Shown: positions 17,231 to 25,802 of the stretch, one piece after another
Layout of the letters: the number at the start of each line of letters is the position of its first letter
Position numbering within the stretch: the stretch's first letter is position 1
Source of the DNA: Cytobacillus firmus NBRC 15306
Lineage (GTDB): Bacteria; Bacillota; Bacilli; Bacillales; Cytobacillaceae
Length of the DNA stretch: 64,000 nt
Assembly (NCBI RefSeq): GCF_001591465.1
Contig: NZ_BCUY01000008.1
Location: forward strand, 1-64,000
Direction of reading: 5' to 3'
Notes under the pieces: generated by a model
Database searches by the model: none
What the model was told of the DNA's origin: nothing
The model's input: the letters and a program-made list of their open reading frames with translations, nothing else
Translations under genes and position numbers: made by a program

Positions 17231-18111
17231 AGTTCCTCCTCCTTCTCATCAACCATTTCCATTAGTTCAGGCTGTAATGCACCTCTTTTAACGACCATTA
17301 CATGTCCAATATCATAGAAGTCTGCTCCCGGTTTAACATATGCGGTCTGAGTCAGACCAAATTCATCTGGAACAACATCTACAACCTTCCCAATCGGAAG
17401 GCTCTCAGGGAAAACACCGCCCAGACCTGATGTAATAACGTTTTGATCCTTTTCAACCTTAGCATCATAAGGAATTCTTTTAAGCAACAGAAGGCCTTCT
17501 TCTTTATCATAGCCTTCAATCAGACCGAAAAAGTTATTTTCGCCTGCCTGAATTTTAGCTGAGATGCGATTGGTCGGATCCATTGAACTAAGAAGCTGGA
17601 CGGTTGAAGTAAATGTATTGCTGCTTTTTACTTTGCCAATCAGGCCTTTTGACGTAATAACAGCCATATTCGGTTCAATCCCGGCATTTTTCCCCTTATT
17701 AATAATAAGCAACTCATGCCATCTGTCGGGATTTCTTCCTATTACTGTTGCCTGCTTTGGCTCAAATTCACTTAAAGAATCTTTCTTATCCAGAATCTCA
17801 CGAAGTTCCGTATTATCTTTTTTCAGCCTTTGAACCTCAGACTCAAGGCGTGCGAGTTCATCCAGCCTTGTCTTTAGATCTTTATTTTCTTTGTATGTAT
17901 TTTGCAAGTCTTCGACATTTTCAAAGAATCCCGCCACATAATTCACAGGGCTGGAAACAGCATTTTGTATAAACCCGGTGGTATCTTTTAAAAATTGTTC
18001 AGGCCAGGTCAAATTTTCTCTATCCTTTAAAGAAAACCCAATCAATGCCACGAGAATAATAATGCTGACAAGCAAAATAATCAGGCGTTTGTTCAGAAAG
18101 AACTGTGGCAT
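17227..18111 (-). CDS. mreC: MreC, rod shape-determining protein
   Basis: MreC is an extracytoplasmic scaffold that organises cell-wall elongation. The 294-residue protein has one N-terminal membrane segment (LIILLVSIIILVALIGF, about 9-25), a coiled coil (about 65-110) and two beta-barrel domains (ATVIGRNPDRWHELLIINKG, GLIGKVKSSNTFTSTVQLLS, ITSGLGGVFPESLPIGKV). GAGGTG precedes the ATG. It sits in the order mreB-mreC-mreD. Confidence 0.95.
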   Translation of the reverse strand: MPQFFLNKRLIILLVSIIILVALIGFSLKDRENLTWPEQFLKDTTGFIQNAVSSPVNYVAGFFENVEDLQNTYKENKDLKTRLDELARLESEVQRLKKDNTELREILDKKDSLSEFEPKQATVIGRNPDRWHELLIINKGKNAGIEPNMAVITSKGLIGKVKSSNTFTSTVQLLSSMDPTNRISAKIQAGENNFFGLIEGYDKEEGLLLLKRIPYDAKVEKDQNVITSGLGGVFPESLPIGKVVDVVPDEFGLTQTAYVKPGADFYDIGHVMVVKRGALQPELMEMVDEKEEEL

Positions 18112-18229
18112 CCTTTACACCTCGAATAGTATTTTTTCAGGAAAGCCTGCGCCATTTAGGCACTGCTCAACAAAATATAACATATATCTGCAAAGATATC
18201 ATTTTATGCTCAATAAAAAACCAAATTTG

Positions 18230-18260
18230 AGCCCATACACTTGAGAGAAGTGAATGGGCT
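18230..18260. other. Strong hairpin between mreB and mreC
   Basis: AGCCCATACACTT pairs with AAGTGAATGGGCT around 5 bases (one mismatch). On the minus strand no T-run follows directly, so it may attenuate or stabilise the transcript rather than end it; on the plus strand TTTATTATTTT follows. Confidence 0.6.
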
Positions 18261-18287
18261 TTATTATTTTACTTATTCAGAACTCTA

Positions 18288-19310
18288 TTATCTGGATTCT
18301 TTAGCTTTTGTTTTGAATAAATCGATATGGTCAAGAGCTTTTCCGGTACCTATTGCAACACAGTCCAATGGGTTTTCTGCAATAAGGACAGGCATTTTCG
18401 TTTCTTCGCTGATCACCTTGTCCAGATTGCGTAGAAGCGCTCCTCCGCCAGTCAGAACAATGCCCCGATCCATAATATCTGCTGCCAGTTCAGGAGGGGT
18501 TTTTTCAAGAGTATTTTTTACTGCATCCACAATCGCATAGACTGTATCATTCAATGCTTTTGAGATTTCTTCAGCAGTAATTTCAATTGTTTTTGGCAAA
18601 CCTGTCAATAGATCGCGTCCGCGAATTTCCATGTTTTCGACGCCTTCCGGATCTCCGGCAGAGCCTACCTCCACTTTAATTGTTTCAGCTGTACGGTCAC
18701 CGATCATCAGGTTGTAATTTTTGCGGATATAATTGATAATCGCATCATCCATTTCATCACCGGCAATGCGGATCGATTGGCTTGTAACAATTCCGCCCAG
18801 GGAAATGATAGCTACTTCAGTAGTTCCTCCACCGATATCAACTACCATGCTTCCTGTAGGTTCCCAAACAGGAAGATTAGCTCCGATTGCTGCGGCAAAC
18901 GGCTCTTCGATGGTATAAGCATCCCGGGCGCCTGCCTGACGGGTTGCATCAACAACAGCGCGCTCTTCAACGGCTGTTATACCTGATGGTACACAAACCA
19001 TTACATACGGCTTCCCTGAGAAGAAGCCTTTATTTTTATTGGCTTGTTTAATATAATATTTCATCATGACAGCAGTGGTCTCATAATCCGCAATAACGCC
19101 ATCCTTCATTGGACGCAGCGCAACAATATTGCCGGGAGTACGGCCGATCATATTTTTTGCGTCATTGCCGACGGCTACAATATTTTTAGTATCTGTCTGC
19201 AGTGCCACTACTGACGGCTCTCTGACAACAATTCCTTTTCCTTTAACATAGACAAGTGTATTAGCTGTTCCTAAATCTATTCCAAGGTCTCTAGTACCGA
19301 TTCCAAACAT
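18288..19310 (-). CDS. mreB: MreB, actin-like cell shape protein
   Basis: MreB forms short membrane filaments that direct lateral wall synthesis. The 340-residue product has the actin-family nucleotide motifs: phosphate 1 ([19 protein letters not shown]), phosphate 2 ([18 protein letters not shown]) and adenosine ([15 protein letters not shown]). GGGAG lies before the ATG. It is followed by a hairpin and mreC, mreD. Upstream is radC, as in B. subtilis. Confidence 0.97.
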   Translation of the reverse strand: MFGIGTRDLGIDLGTANTLVYVKGKGIVVREPSVVALQTDTKNIVAVGNDAKNMIGRTPGNIVALRPMKDGVIADYETTAVMMKYYIKQANKNKGFFSGKPYVMVCVPSGITAVEERAVVDATRQAGARDAYTIEEPFAAAIGANLPVWEPTGSMVVDIGGGTTEVAIISLGGIVTSQSIRIAGDEMDDAIINYIRKNYNLMIGDRTAETIKVEVGSAGDPEGVENMEIRGRDLLTGLPKTIEITAEEISKALNDTVYAIVDAVKNTLEKTPPELAADIMDRGIVLTGGGALLRNLDKVISEETKMPVLIAENPLDCVAIGTGKALDHIDLFKTKAKESR

Positions 19311-19426
19311 AAATGGTATCTCCCTTTCTGATACAAATTGCTCATTTTCCTAAGTAAGGTGTTTTAATGGAATTTTCTTTTATTTTTCTAGTACAATCCG
19401 CCTCCAAAATGCAAGGCATCTCAAAA

Positions 19427-19456
19427 ATCATAACCAATATTATATCTTAACGTCAA
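19427..19456 (-). promoter_or_regulatory. Putative SigA promoter upstream of mreB
   Basis: On the minus strand TTGACG (19451-19456), 18 bases and TATGAT (19427-19432). It would give an mreB leader of about 110 bases. Confidence 0.5.
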
Positions 19457-19470
19457 ACAAAAACATAGTG

Positions 19471-20160
19471 TTATAAATACCCTTTTTCCTTTAAACTGAC
19501 AAATTTATTTTCACCGATGATAAGATGGTCCAGTACATCGATGCCGATTATTTTTCCGGACTCTGCAAGTCTCTTGGTTACTTCAATATCTTCCTTGCTT
19601 GGAGTCGGATCGCCGCTTGGATGATTATGAATGCAGATGATGGACGCAGCCGACCTGCGAAATGCCTCTTTAAAGACCTCTCTGGGATGGACGATCGAAG
19701 CGTTCAGGCTTCCAATAAAGATGGTCTGCTTATGAAGCACCTGATTTTTTGTATTTAAATAAAGGCATACAAAATGTTCCTGAGACAAAAATCGCATTTC
19801 ATGCATGACATAATTTGCCCCATCCTCAGGCGAACGGATAATATATCTGTCATCATATGTGAGATTTGAAATCCTCCGGCCAATTTCAACTGCTGCCAGC
19901 ACTTGAATTGCCTTTGCCGATCCTATTCCTTTAATGGCCGTTATTTCATCCAGGGATGCATCCTTTAACAGCCGGAGTCCTTCAAAATGGGTAAGAAGCC
20001 TATTCGCTAATTGCAGTACTGATTCATCTTTCGTGCCAGTTCTGAGTAATATCGCTATCAGTTCATGATTGGACAATCCCTGTGGACCATTTTGGACAAA
20101 GCGCTCACGAGGACGCTCATCTTGAGGGAAATCTTTAATTAAAAGAGAATCTGTTTGCAT
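19471..20160 (-). CDS. radC: RadC family JAB/MPN protein
   Basis: The 229-residue protein has a helix-hairpin-helix (ITAIKGIGSAKAIQVLAAVE, about 70-90) and a C-terminal JAMM metalloprotease-like domain with the metal motif HNHPSGDPTPSKED. The old link to DNA repair in E. coli was due to another gene; the biochemical role remains unknown. AGGGAGG precedes the ATG. It lies between maf and mreB, 52 bases after maf. Confidence 0.95.
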   Translation of the reverse strand: MQTDSLLIKDFPQDERPRERFVQNGPQGLSNHELIAILLRTGTKDESVLQLANRLLTHFEGLRLLKDASLDEITAIKGIGSAKAIQVLAAVEIGRRISNLTYDDRYIIRSPEDGANYVMHEMRFLSQEHFVCLYLNTKNQVLHKQTIFIGSLNASIVHPREVFKEAFRRSAASIICIHNHPSGDPTPSKEDIEVTKRLAESGKIIGIDVLDHLIIGENKFVSLKEKGYL

Positions 20161-20212
20161 ATTTTCCTCCCTAAACTTTTGGGATCAGGGAGCTGAAGAT
20201 GAAAGAAGTATA

Positions 20213-20785
20213 TTAAGGAAGCGAATATCCTGCTTTCCTCAATTCACGAACCGTTCTGGAGACAGGTAGACCGACAACTGAGAAATAATCTCCGCTTATA
20301 CTCTTTACAAGCATGCTGCCAATGCCTTGTATTCCATATGCCCCTGCCTTGTCAAAGGGTTCACCGGTGCCAATATAAGAGTTAATTTCTTCATCTGTTA
20401 ACTCCCAGAACACCACATCGGTTTTTTCATAAAATGTAATGGCATTTTCTTCAGGCGTCATGATGGATACACCTGTGTAAACAGAATGAGTGGTTCCAGA
20501 CAGACTTTTCAGCATAGTGAAGGCTTCCTTGCTGCTGTCTGGTTTTCCTAAAACAGTGCCGTCCTTAACAACAACTGTATCTGATCCAATTACATATGAA
20601 TCAGGATGCTTATTAAATACGGCCTTTGCCTTTCTATGGGCAAGCTCCTTCACGATCTCTCCTGGTTTCAGCACTGGATCAAAACTTTCATCGACATCAC
20701 TGCTGGAGACTTCAAATTGCAAATGAAGATTTTCAAGAAGTTCTTTTCGCCGCGGGGAAGAAGAGGCTAAAATGAGGTTTTGCAT
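20213..20785 (-). CDS. maf: Maf, nucleoside triphosphate pyrophosphatase
   Basis: Maf proteins hydrolyse canonical (dTTP, UTP) or modified nucleotides to monophosphates and can arrest division. The 190-residue protein starts MQNLILASSSPRRKELLENL with the family signature SSSPRR, has the metal/nucleotide segment VIGSDTVVVKDGTVLGKP and the catalytic GTGEPFDKAGAYGIQG. AAGGTG precedes the ATG. The place between spoIIB and radC matches B. subtilis. Confidence 0.96.
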   Translation of the reverse strand: MQNLILASSSPRRKELLENLHLQFEVSSSDVDESFDPVLKPGEIVKELAHRKAKAVFNKHPDSYVIGSDTVVVKDGTVLGKPDSSKEAFTMLKSLSGTTHSVYTGVSIMTPEENAITFYEKTDVVFWELTDEEINSYIGTGEPFDKAGAYGIQGIGSMLVKSISGDYFSVVGLPVSRTVRELRKAGYSLP

Positions 20786-20907
20786 GTAATCACCTTACCT
20801 TTATTGTATCAAATTGGGAGATACAGGTTAATCGTATCAAAAAAATGCCAGACAAACAATTTTAAAGAAGTAATTTGCGATATTTTTATCATAAAATATC
20901 GAATAAT

Positions 20908-20950
20908 GACAAAAAGAAAGAGTCTGTCTAAATTTCCCGAACAGACTCCG
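20908..20950 (-). terminator. Terminator after spoIIB
   Basis: On the minus strand GAGTCTGT pairs with ACAGACTC around a 13-base loop and is followed by CTTTCTTTTTG. Confidence 0.8.
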
Positions 20951-21017
20951 CTTAATATGTGATATTTCCCAGAAAATATTCGAATCGGATAACATTATGG
21001 CACATTATGCAGGGTCC

Positions 21018-22091
21018 TTACTGCCCGTCTGACTGAAGCAGTGACTGGTAAGCTGCAAGAAACCCCAGCAGGTGCTCCTGAATTTTACCTGCTGCTGCAC
21101 CATCACCTGACTGCTGGTATGTGTCTATTTGCTTTGAAGCATTTAATAGTTCTTCTCTAACTGAAATCAGGTTTTTATTTTGAATTTGATCGGCCTGCAG
21201 TTCATTCACTGTCTTGATGTAGCTTTCTATTTTCTCAGCCGTTTCAGGAGTTATGGATCTGCCGAGAGAGGCACTGGCTGCACCTGCTGAAAGGCTTTGA
21301 TATAAAACAGGAGCAATTTCAGCCAGTTTTTTCTCTTCGGCATTTACCCCTTCAATTGCTCTACCTCCAAAGGCAACTTCTTTTGCAAATACGTCAATCC
21401 CTTCGCTTTTTAGATCGGCGCCTATTTCCTTGGCCTCATCAAGGCTGCCTGATACCCCTAAAAAAAGAAAAGTCTGCTCTCCCATTTTTATGGATTGACT
21501 ATAAACCCCTTTTTGAGAATTCGCTTTCTGGATTTGCTGTGCTGCATCATTGTTTGAAAAAACGCCGCCTTGAACTACATATGTTTTAATTGTTTCTAAA
21601 TCTGCTGCCGCAGCAGGGGTCTGCTGATTTGCGGCTTCCGGAGTTTCATTAATTGGAGGAGCCACAGTTTCAGCTGCCTGATCAGTAAATACCAGCTTTA
21701 GCATGATGAACCCGAAGCTGGTCCCCAGCAGGACAGCAAAAAAGACAGCAAGAAAAATGGATGTTAAGAATCCTTGCTTATTTCTTCCCCGGAATTTCCT
21801 GGCCAGTGTACTCAGCCCATTTTTAGCTGGTGATTTAGGAGGAGCTGCTATTTTATATTCCTTTATATCCTCATCTTCCGTTTCTTCCGGCAGAATCCAG
21901 TCAAAGCTGTCATCCGCCTCTTTGCCGGCCGCTGTTTGTATGGAAGTGAAAAATTCAGTTTGTTCCTGCTTTCTATCCAGCTGTCTCAGTTCCCATGATT
22001 TTCCCTTCTTTTCTTCCTTTTTCTCCTGAAACGGACGGTCCTTGCCATTTATCTTAATCGTGATTGTTTTTTCGCTTTTAGGCTTGTCCAC
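21018..22091 (-). CDS. spoIIB: SpoIIB, stage II sporulation (engulfment) protein
   Basis: SpoIIB localises to the polar septum and helps septal peptidoglycan thinning and engulfment. The 357-residue protein has a charged cytoplasmic N-terminus (about 1-105), one membrane segment (FLTSIFLAVFFAVLLGTSFG, about 108-132) and an extracytoplasmic SPOR domain (about 165-245: IKTYVVQGGVFSNNDAAQQI, KGVYSQSIKMGEQTFLFLGV), followed by a helical C-terminal region. GTG at 22091 has GGGAGG upstream. It is separated from the pilus genes by a strong terminator, so it has its own promoter even though only about 55 bases remain. Confidence 0.9.
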   Translation of the reverse strand: MDKPKSEKTITIKINGKDRPFQEKKEEKKGKSWELRQLDRKQEQTEFFTSIQTAAGKEADDSFDWILPEETEDEDIKEYKIAAPPKSPAKNGLSTLARKFRGRNKQGFLTSIFLAVFFAVLLGTSFGFIMLKLVFTDQAAETVAPPINETPEAANQQTPAAAADLETIKTYVVQGGVFSNNDAAQQIQKANSQKGVYSQSIKMGEQTFLFLGVSGSLDEAKEIGADLKSEGIDVFAKEVAFGGRAIEGVNAEEKKLAEIAPVLYQSLSAGAASASLGRSITPETAEKIESYIKTVNELQADQIQNKNLISVREELLNASKQIDTYQQSGDGAAAGKIQEHLLGFLAAYQSLLQSDGQ

Positions 22092-22145
22092 ATCTCATCC
22101 TCCCTTCCACACCGTTTCCTGAATTGTTTTCATCCTAACATAATG

Positions 22146-22180
22146 GAAAAAAAAAATAACAAGACTTTTGTCGTCTTGTT
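22146..22180 (-). terminator. Terminator at the end of the pil gene cluster
   Basis: On the minus strand AACAAGAC pairs with GTCTTGTT around a 7-base loop and is followed by a run of ten Ts. Confidence 0.88.
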
Positions 22181-22219
22181 ACGGAAGGATTTCGTCAAAT
22201 TTTTCATTCGGATTTTTGG

Positions 22220-22483
22220 CTAATTCTCAGTAATGAAATCTGGATCCAGTTTATTTATGGGAATACCTTCATTGCCATTTGAATAGCATAAACTCCGTTT
22301 TTCTCCTATAAAGCAAACAGCCGTTATGGATTTTCCGCTGACAACAGCATAAGTACTCTCCGAAGGCTGCAGAAGATTCTTTGTATCAGGGTCCCTGATG
22401 GGATCAATGAAGTCAGCATCAGCGAGCATAAAAAATGTTGCTTTTTCCGACAGCATACTTCCGCTGATCATTTCATTTCTAAT
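22220..22483 (-). CDS. Small unknown protein after pilO
   Basis: An 83-87 residue protein I do not recognise, with no signal peptide or membrane segment; it has LADADFIDPIRDPDTKNLLQ and AVVSGKSITAVCFIGEKRSL. It follows pilO in the same reading frame, after the pilO TAA. GAGGAG at 22490-22495 stands 6 bases before an ATT (22481-22483); the first ATG (22469-22471) is 18 bases from that site and poorly placed, so the ATT may be the start. It is the last gene of the pilus transcript. It could be a minor assembly protein or a C-terminal part of PilO separated by a stop. Confidence 0.55.
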   Translation of the reverse strand: MRNEMISGSMLSEKATFFMLADADFIDPIRDPDTKNLLQPSESTYAVVSGKSITAVCFIGEKRSLCYSNGNEGIPINKLDPDFITEN

Positions 22484-22507
22484 ATAAAGCTCCTCTTCGT
22501 TTTTTGG

Positions 22508-23299
22508 TTAAGGTGTTTGATTATCCTCCTCAGCCTCCAGTTCAGAGAAGCTGCTTAATGGATTTCTTTTATTGGATATTATCGGAGTATCCAAAGGAGG
22601 GAGCTCCTTCTGCAGCTCTGCCAATTCAGGGTAGTAATAGGCTGCTATCGCCAATTCAAATTCCACCATCTGGTCTTCCTGCATGACACTCACAATTTCA
22701 TCAAAGCCCGTATATTTCAAACTTTCTACCTTAAGGATCCTCTTTAAATCCAATAAATTCTTAATGAAACTTTCCATCTCAAAATAAGTATCTGCCTGCC
22801 CGTTTAGAACAATCGAAACCTTTTTAATGCCATTTGGCAGCTTCTCTTCTATCAATGGATCTGTTCCTGAGTTTTCTTTCGGATCCTCCGTTTCAGGCTC
22901 CGTCTCAGAATTTTCTTCTTGAGGCTTACTTTCTTCTTCTTCAGAAAGGTCGATTTCTTCATCACTTTCTGTACCATTCATCTTCATTTCTATGATATTG
23001 ACATCTGAAATAATTTCAGATTTTTCGATATCCAAAAGAAGATGATCCAGAAGCCTTTTGACAGGAACCTGCTTTTGAAGTTCACCCGTACTCAATATGG
23101 TCTCCTCATTCAGCTGCTGAAGATTATTCTCAATAATGGTTAATTGCTGAGTGGCCATTTGCAGCTCAGACTGCTTCCTGTCCATTTTTTCATTCACCGG
23201 TTTAATTAAGAGATAATAACTTCCAAAAACGATTCCGGCTATTAAAACTAATGCAAGCAAAATAAATACAAGCTGCTTTTTGGAAATTTCCCGGTTCAC
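22508..23299 (-). CDS. pilO: PilO-like pilus alignment protein
   Basis: PilO pairs with PilN at the membrane and links PilM to the pilus machine. The 263-residue protein has a short cytoplasmic N-terminus, one membrane segment (LVFILLALVLIAGIVFGSYY, about 10-29), a coiled coil (about 35-70) and a ferredoxin-like periplasmic-type domain (VSIVLNGQADTYFEMESFIK). A long acidic insert at about 112-145 (SEEEESKPQEENSETE) splits it. Its GTG overlaps the pilN stop (GTGA). Identity rests on topology, fold pattern and order pilM-pilN-pilO. Confidence 0.8.
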   Translation of the reverse strand: MNREISKKQLVFILLALVLIAGIVFGSYYLLIKPVNEKMDRKQSELQMATQQLTIIENNLQQLNEETILSTGELQKQVPVKRLLDHLLLDIEKSEIISDVNIIEMKMNGTESDEEIDLSEEEESKPQEENSETEPETEDPKENSGTDPLIEEKLPNGIKKVSIVLNGQADTYFEMESFIKNLLDLKRILKVESLKYTGFDEIVSVMQEDQMVEFELAIAAYYYPELAELQKELPPLDTPIISNKRNPLSSFSELEAEEDNQTP

Positions 23300-23955
23300 G
23301 GAGAATCATCTCCTTCCCCTTGCTGCGCGGAGGATTCCTTATCCTCTGTACCTTTGGATTCATCCATTTCGGCAGCCTCATTAAGCAATGCCGGGTTAAT
23401 TCTTAATTCATATTCTGCATAATATCTTGGCTGTATGTTTGCTTGTTTTCTAAGCTCAGCTGCTTCGTCTTTTAAGATGTCTGCAGTTTTAGCTTCGCTT
23501 ATTATCGCTTCATCAATCCACGGCAATTCTGTCAGACTATGCAAATAATAGGCGGCCTCGCTTTTAGCGTCAAATTGAACAATCTGTTTGACTCTATTTT
23601 CTTCATCCAGCTCAAATTCTATCACGAACCCTCGTTCAGGAAGAAGCCTGGTTATCTGTTCCATAAGGAAGACTAATTCGAATGGCTGCCTTTCTGCCCA
23701 TTCAATGGCAATTTTCAGCTCTTCTGCCGCATTGGAAGATTGATATTCTGCAAGCTTTGCCTGCTGAGCTTCAAGATTTTCATTTGTCTGGGTTATTCTT
23801 TTCTCAATTTGAAGAAGCTCAGTGTTTTTCTTTTCGACTGTTAAGAACACAAACAAGAATGCAGCAATAAACAAAACAACAATAATACCTAAAGCAATAT
23901 AGATGTTTTTAGTCCTTTTTTCCCTTTGAGGAAGAAGATTAATGTCAACCTGCAT
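23296..23955 (-). CDS. pilN: PilN-like pilus assembly protein
   Basis: PilN binds PilM through its N-terminal INLLP motif and PilO through its coiled coil. The 219-residue protein starts MQVDINLLPQREKR, has one membrane segment (IYIALGIIVVLFIAAFLFVF, about 18-37), a coiled coil (about 42-80) and an alpha/beta C-domain. The C-terminal 30 residues are acidic and likely disordered. AGAGGG precedes the ATG. Located between pilM and pilO. Confidence 0.85.
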   Translation of the reverse strand: MQVDINLLPQREKRTKNIYIALGIIVVLFIAAFLFVFLTVEKKNTELLQIEKRITQTNENLEAQQAKLAEYQSSNAAEELKIAIEWAERQPFELVFLMEQITRLLPERGFVIEFELDEENRVKQIVQFDAKSEAAYYLHSLTELPWIDEAIISEAKTADILKDEAAELRKQANIQPRYYAEYELRINPALLNEAAEMDESKGTEDKESSAQQGEGDDSP

Positions 23956-23958
23956 GTG

Positions 23959-24324
23959 CTATCCCTCTTTTAAGCCAAGTCCAATATTCACATGGAAAGC
24001 TGATTGCTTCAGCAGCTCATACTGTCCGCTGTTCAGGCAGTCCTTGAAAGAAACAACTGGCACTTCCATTCTGTTTTTTATATCCCTATGAATGTTTTCT
24101 AGCCAAGGGTGGTCGCCGGTTACGATGATTCTGCTAATTTGGCGCTGTCCCTGATTTAATGAATACCGGTAAAAATTCATTACTTTTTCAAAATCATTGT
24201 AAATATCTAATAGGGGATGCAGCACTTCTTCTTCTTTGCCGCTATATTCTATCTTCTTTTCTCCATTAGGCATTGCTGCTGTTCCCCACTTGCTGAGATC
24301 TGTTTCAATCGCAATGTTTCTCAT
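23959..24324 (-). CDS. pilM: C-terminal part of PilM (split gene)
   Basis: This frame encodes the second half of an actin-like PilM: VFMRNIAIETDLSKWG, then VMNFYRYSLNQGQRQISRII and VNIGLGLKEG at the end. It begins in a different frame from the first half. The ATG at 24322-24324 overlaps the TGA of the first half (ATGA), so it might be translated by coupling. Joining both frames with one added base gives a PilM of about 331 residues, the usual length. Either a frameshifted pseudogene, a sequence error, or a real two-chain PilM. Confidence 0.7.
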   Translation of the reverse strand: MRNIAIETDLSKWGTAAMPNGEKKIEYSGKEEEVLHPLLDIYNDFEKVMNFYRYSLNQGQRQISRIIVTGDHPWLENIHRDIKNRMEVPVVSFKDCLNSGQYELLKQSAFHVNIGLGLKEG

Positions 24325-24953
24325 AAATACAGTATTTCTGATTTGAAAATGCTGCATACTGCAGAAATCAGGTCAATCTGAATAAGCATGATAGCTTCTG
24401 ATTGCTGTTCTTCAAAATAGCTGGAATAAAGACGATACAGTGCGAGAGAAGAGATATCTGCAGCTGCAGGACGGAGTTTGGCATCCTCGAATAGTTCGGT
24501 ATATTCCAAGACAACTTCTTCAGGTGCGGCGAACAGCAAAATTTCAGTTGAATTCTGATGATTAGCCCCGAGAACATGATAATCAAAAACAGGCTCTTCA
24601 AAAGGCAGATGGATGCTGGTGCCGAGTTCCATATATAAATAGCCTTTAATCTCATCCTCCTGGACATCCCCGGGTATGGTCAGCTTTCTCAAAACAATAA
24701 AAGGATCAGGTACAGTAAAATATACCTGCCTGTTTTTTATTTTCCACCCATTGACGCATTCTTCAAGGATAAGAGCAAGTGTATCATAATCCTGGATCTT
24801 CCCATCCTTAATAATTCCCGGCGGCAGAAACCTTTCATCCCATTTTGCCAGATCCAAATCACGCTGACTTTTCAGTTCTGCATAACGAATAACATGGTCT
24901 TTGATAATTAAATTTACATGCTTCTTTTTTCCGGGAAGAAATCGTATTGCCAT
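24321..24953 (-). CDS. pilM: N-terminal part of PilM, actin-like ATPase (split gene)
   Basis: PilM is a cytoplasmic FtsA-like protein that binds the N-terminus of PilN. This 210-residue frame has the first actin-like lobe and the 1C-type subdomain (IKGYLYMELGTSIHLPFEEP, DYHVLGANHQNSTEILLFAA) and ends after CSIFKSEI, where homologues continue with a VFMR-type strand; that sequence is present in the next frame. AAGGAG lies 9 bases before the ATG. Neighbours pilN and pilO support the identity. Confidence 0.8.
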   Translation of the reverse strand: MAIRFLPGKKKHVNLIIKDHVIRYAELKSQRDLDLAKWDERFLPPGIIKDGKIQDYDTLALILEECVNGWKIKNRQVYFTVPDPFIVLRKLTIPGDVQEDEIKGYLYMELGTSIHLPFEEPVFDYHVLGANHQNSTEILLFAAPEEVVLEYTELFEDAKLRPAAADISSLALYRLYSSYFEEQQSEAIMLIQIDLISAVCSIFKSEILYL

Positions 24954-24989
24954 GATGAAAAACTCCTTATTTATGTTAGATTTGCCTAG

Positions 24990-25025
24990 GGAAAAATAAG
25001 AGCCGGAATATTCCAGCTCTTATTT
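24990..25025 (-). terminator. Terminator or attenuator between comC and pilM
   Basis: A nearly perfect 32-base palindrome (AAATAAGAGC at one end, GCTCTTATTT at the other, one mismatch) is followed on the minus strand by TTCCC after TTATTTT. It may partly separate pilMNO from the upstream genes. Confidence 0.65.
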
Positions 25026-25040
25026 CAAATGTCATGCCCT

Positions 25041-25793
25041 TTATAGGAATGAATGAAAATACCACTCAATTATTTCTCTGCCGTAAAAATAAGCCAGTAA
25101 TGTCCCAATCCCTATGAATGGGCCAAACGGGATGGGCTTGCCTTTTTGAACAATTCCTAGAATCATGCCAAGGCCTCCAAGGGTCGCCCCGAACAAAGTT
25201 GCCAGAAAAAATGAAAGTAAAACAAGCTTTACACCCAAAGCAATGCCGATGACGGCATACAGCTTGATATCTCCACCTCCCATGCCGCCTTTGCTGATTA
25301 CTGCTATCAGCAGCAGAAGGAAGAAACCGAGTGCTGCACCTGCTAAGCTGTCCCACCATGGAGAGAGCGGTATGAAAATGCGTTCTGCTATTAAGACAGC
25401 AGCAAAAAACAGCAAAACCTTATCTGGAATGATCATATATTTGAAATCAGATACAAACACAATGATTACAAGAGAAATTACCGTCCAGGCAACAAACAAT
25501 TCAGCAGTCCAGCCCATAATCAGCGGAGCTGCGGCAAACAAGATTCCCGTGGAAAGCTCAACAGCCGGATATAAGGCTGAAACCGGCGCCTTACAGCGCC
25601 GGCACTTTCCGCCAAGAAATATATACGATAAGACTGGAACCAGTTCCAGAGGTGATAGAGTATGCTTACAGTGCGGGCAATGGGACCGCGGTGCTGCAAT
25701 AGACTGGTTCTGCGGGATTCTTAGGCCTGCTACGTTGTAGAAGGAGCCTAGGATGGAACCGATTAAAAACAAAAAGCAATAAAACAAAAGCAT
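25041..25793 (-). CDS. comC: Prepilin peptidase ComC/PilD (A24 family)
   Basis: This membrane aspartyl protease cuts prepilin leaders after glycine and methylates the new N-terminus. The 250-residue protein has the N-terminal peptidase-methylase domain with a zinc site (Cys39, Cys42, Cys64, Cys67: CPHC and CRRC) and about seven membrane segments with the two catalytic aspartates in DFKYMIIPD and GGMGGGDIKL. Four prepilins in this locus have matching leaders, and it may also serve the competence pseudopilins. It begins 9 bases after the pilin gene; the ribosome binding site is weak, suggesting coupling. Confidence 0.95.
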   Translation of the reverse strand: MLLFYCFLFLIGSILGSFYNVAGLRIPQNQSIAAPRSHCPHCKHTLSPLELVPVLSYIFLGGKCRRCKAPVSALYPAVELSTGILFAAAPLIMGWTAELFVAWTVISLVIIVFVSDFKYMIIPDKVLLFFAAVLIAERIFIPLSPWWDSLAGAALGFFLLLLIAVISKGGMGGGDIKLYAVIGIALGVKLVLLSFFLATLFGATLGGLGMILGIVQKGKPIPFGPFIGIGTLLAYFYGREIIEWYFHSFL

Positions 25794-25802
25794 TAATTTG
25801 AA

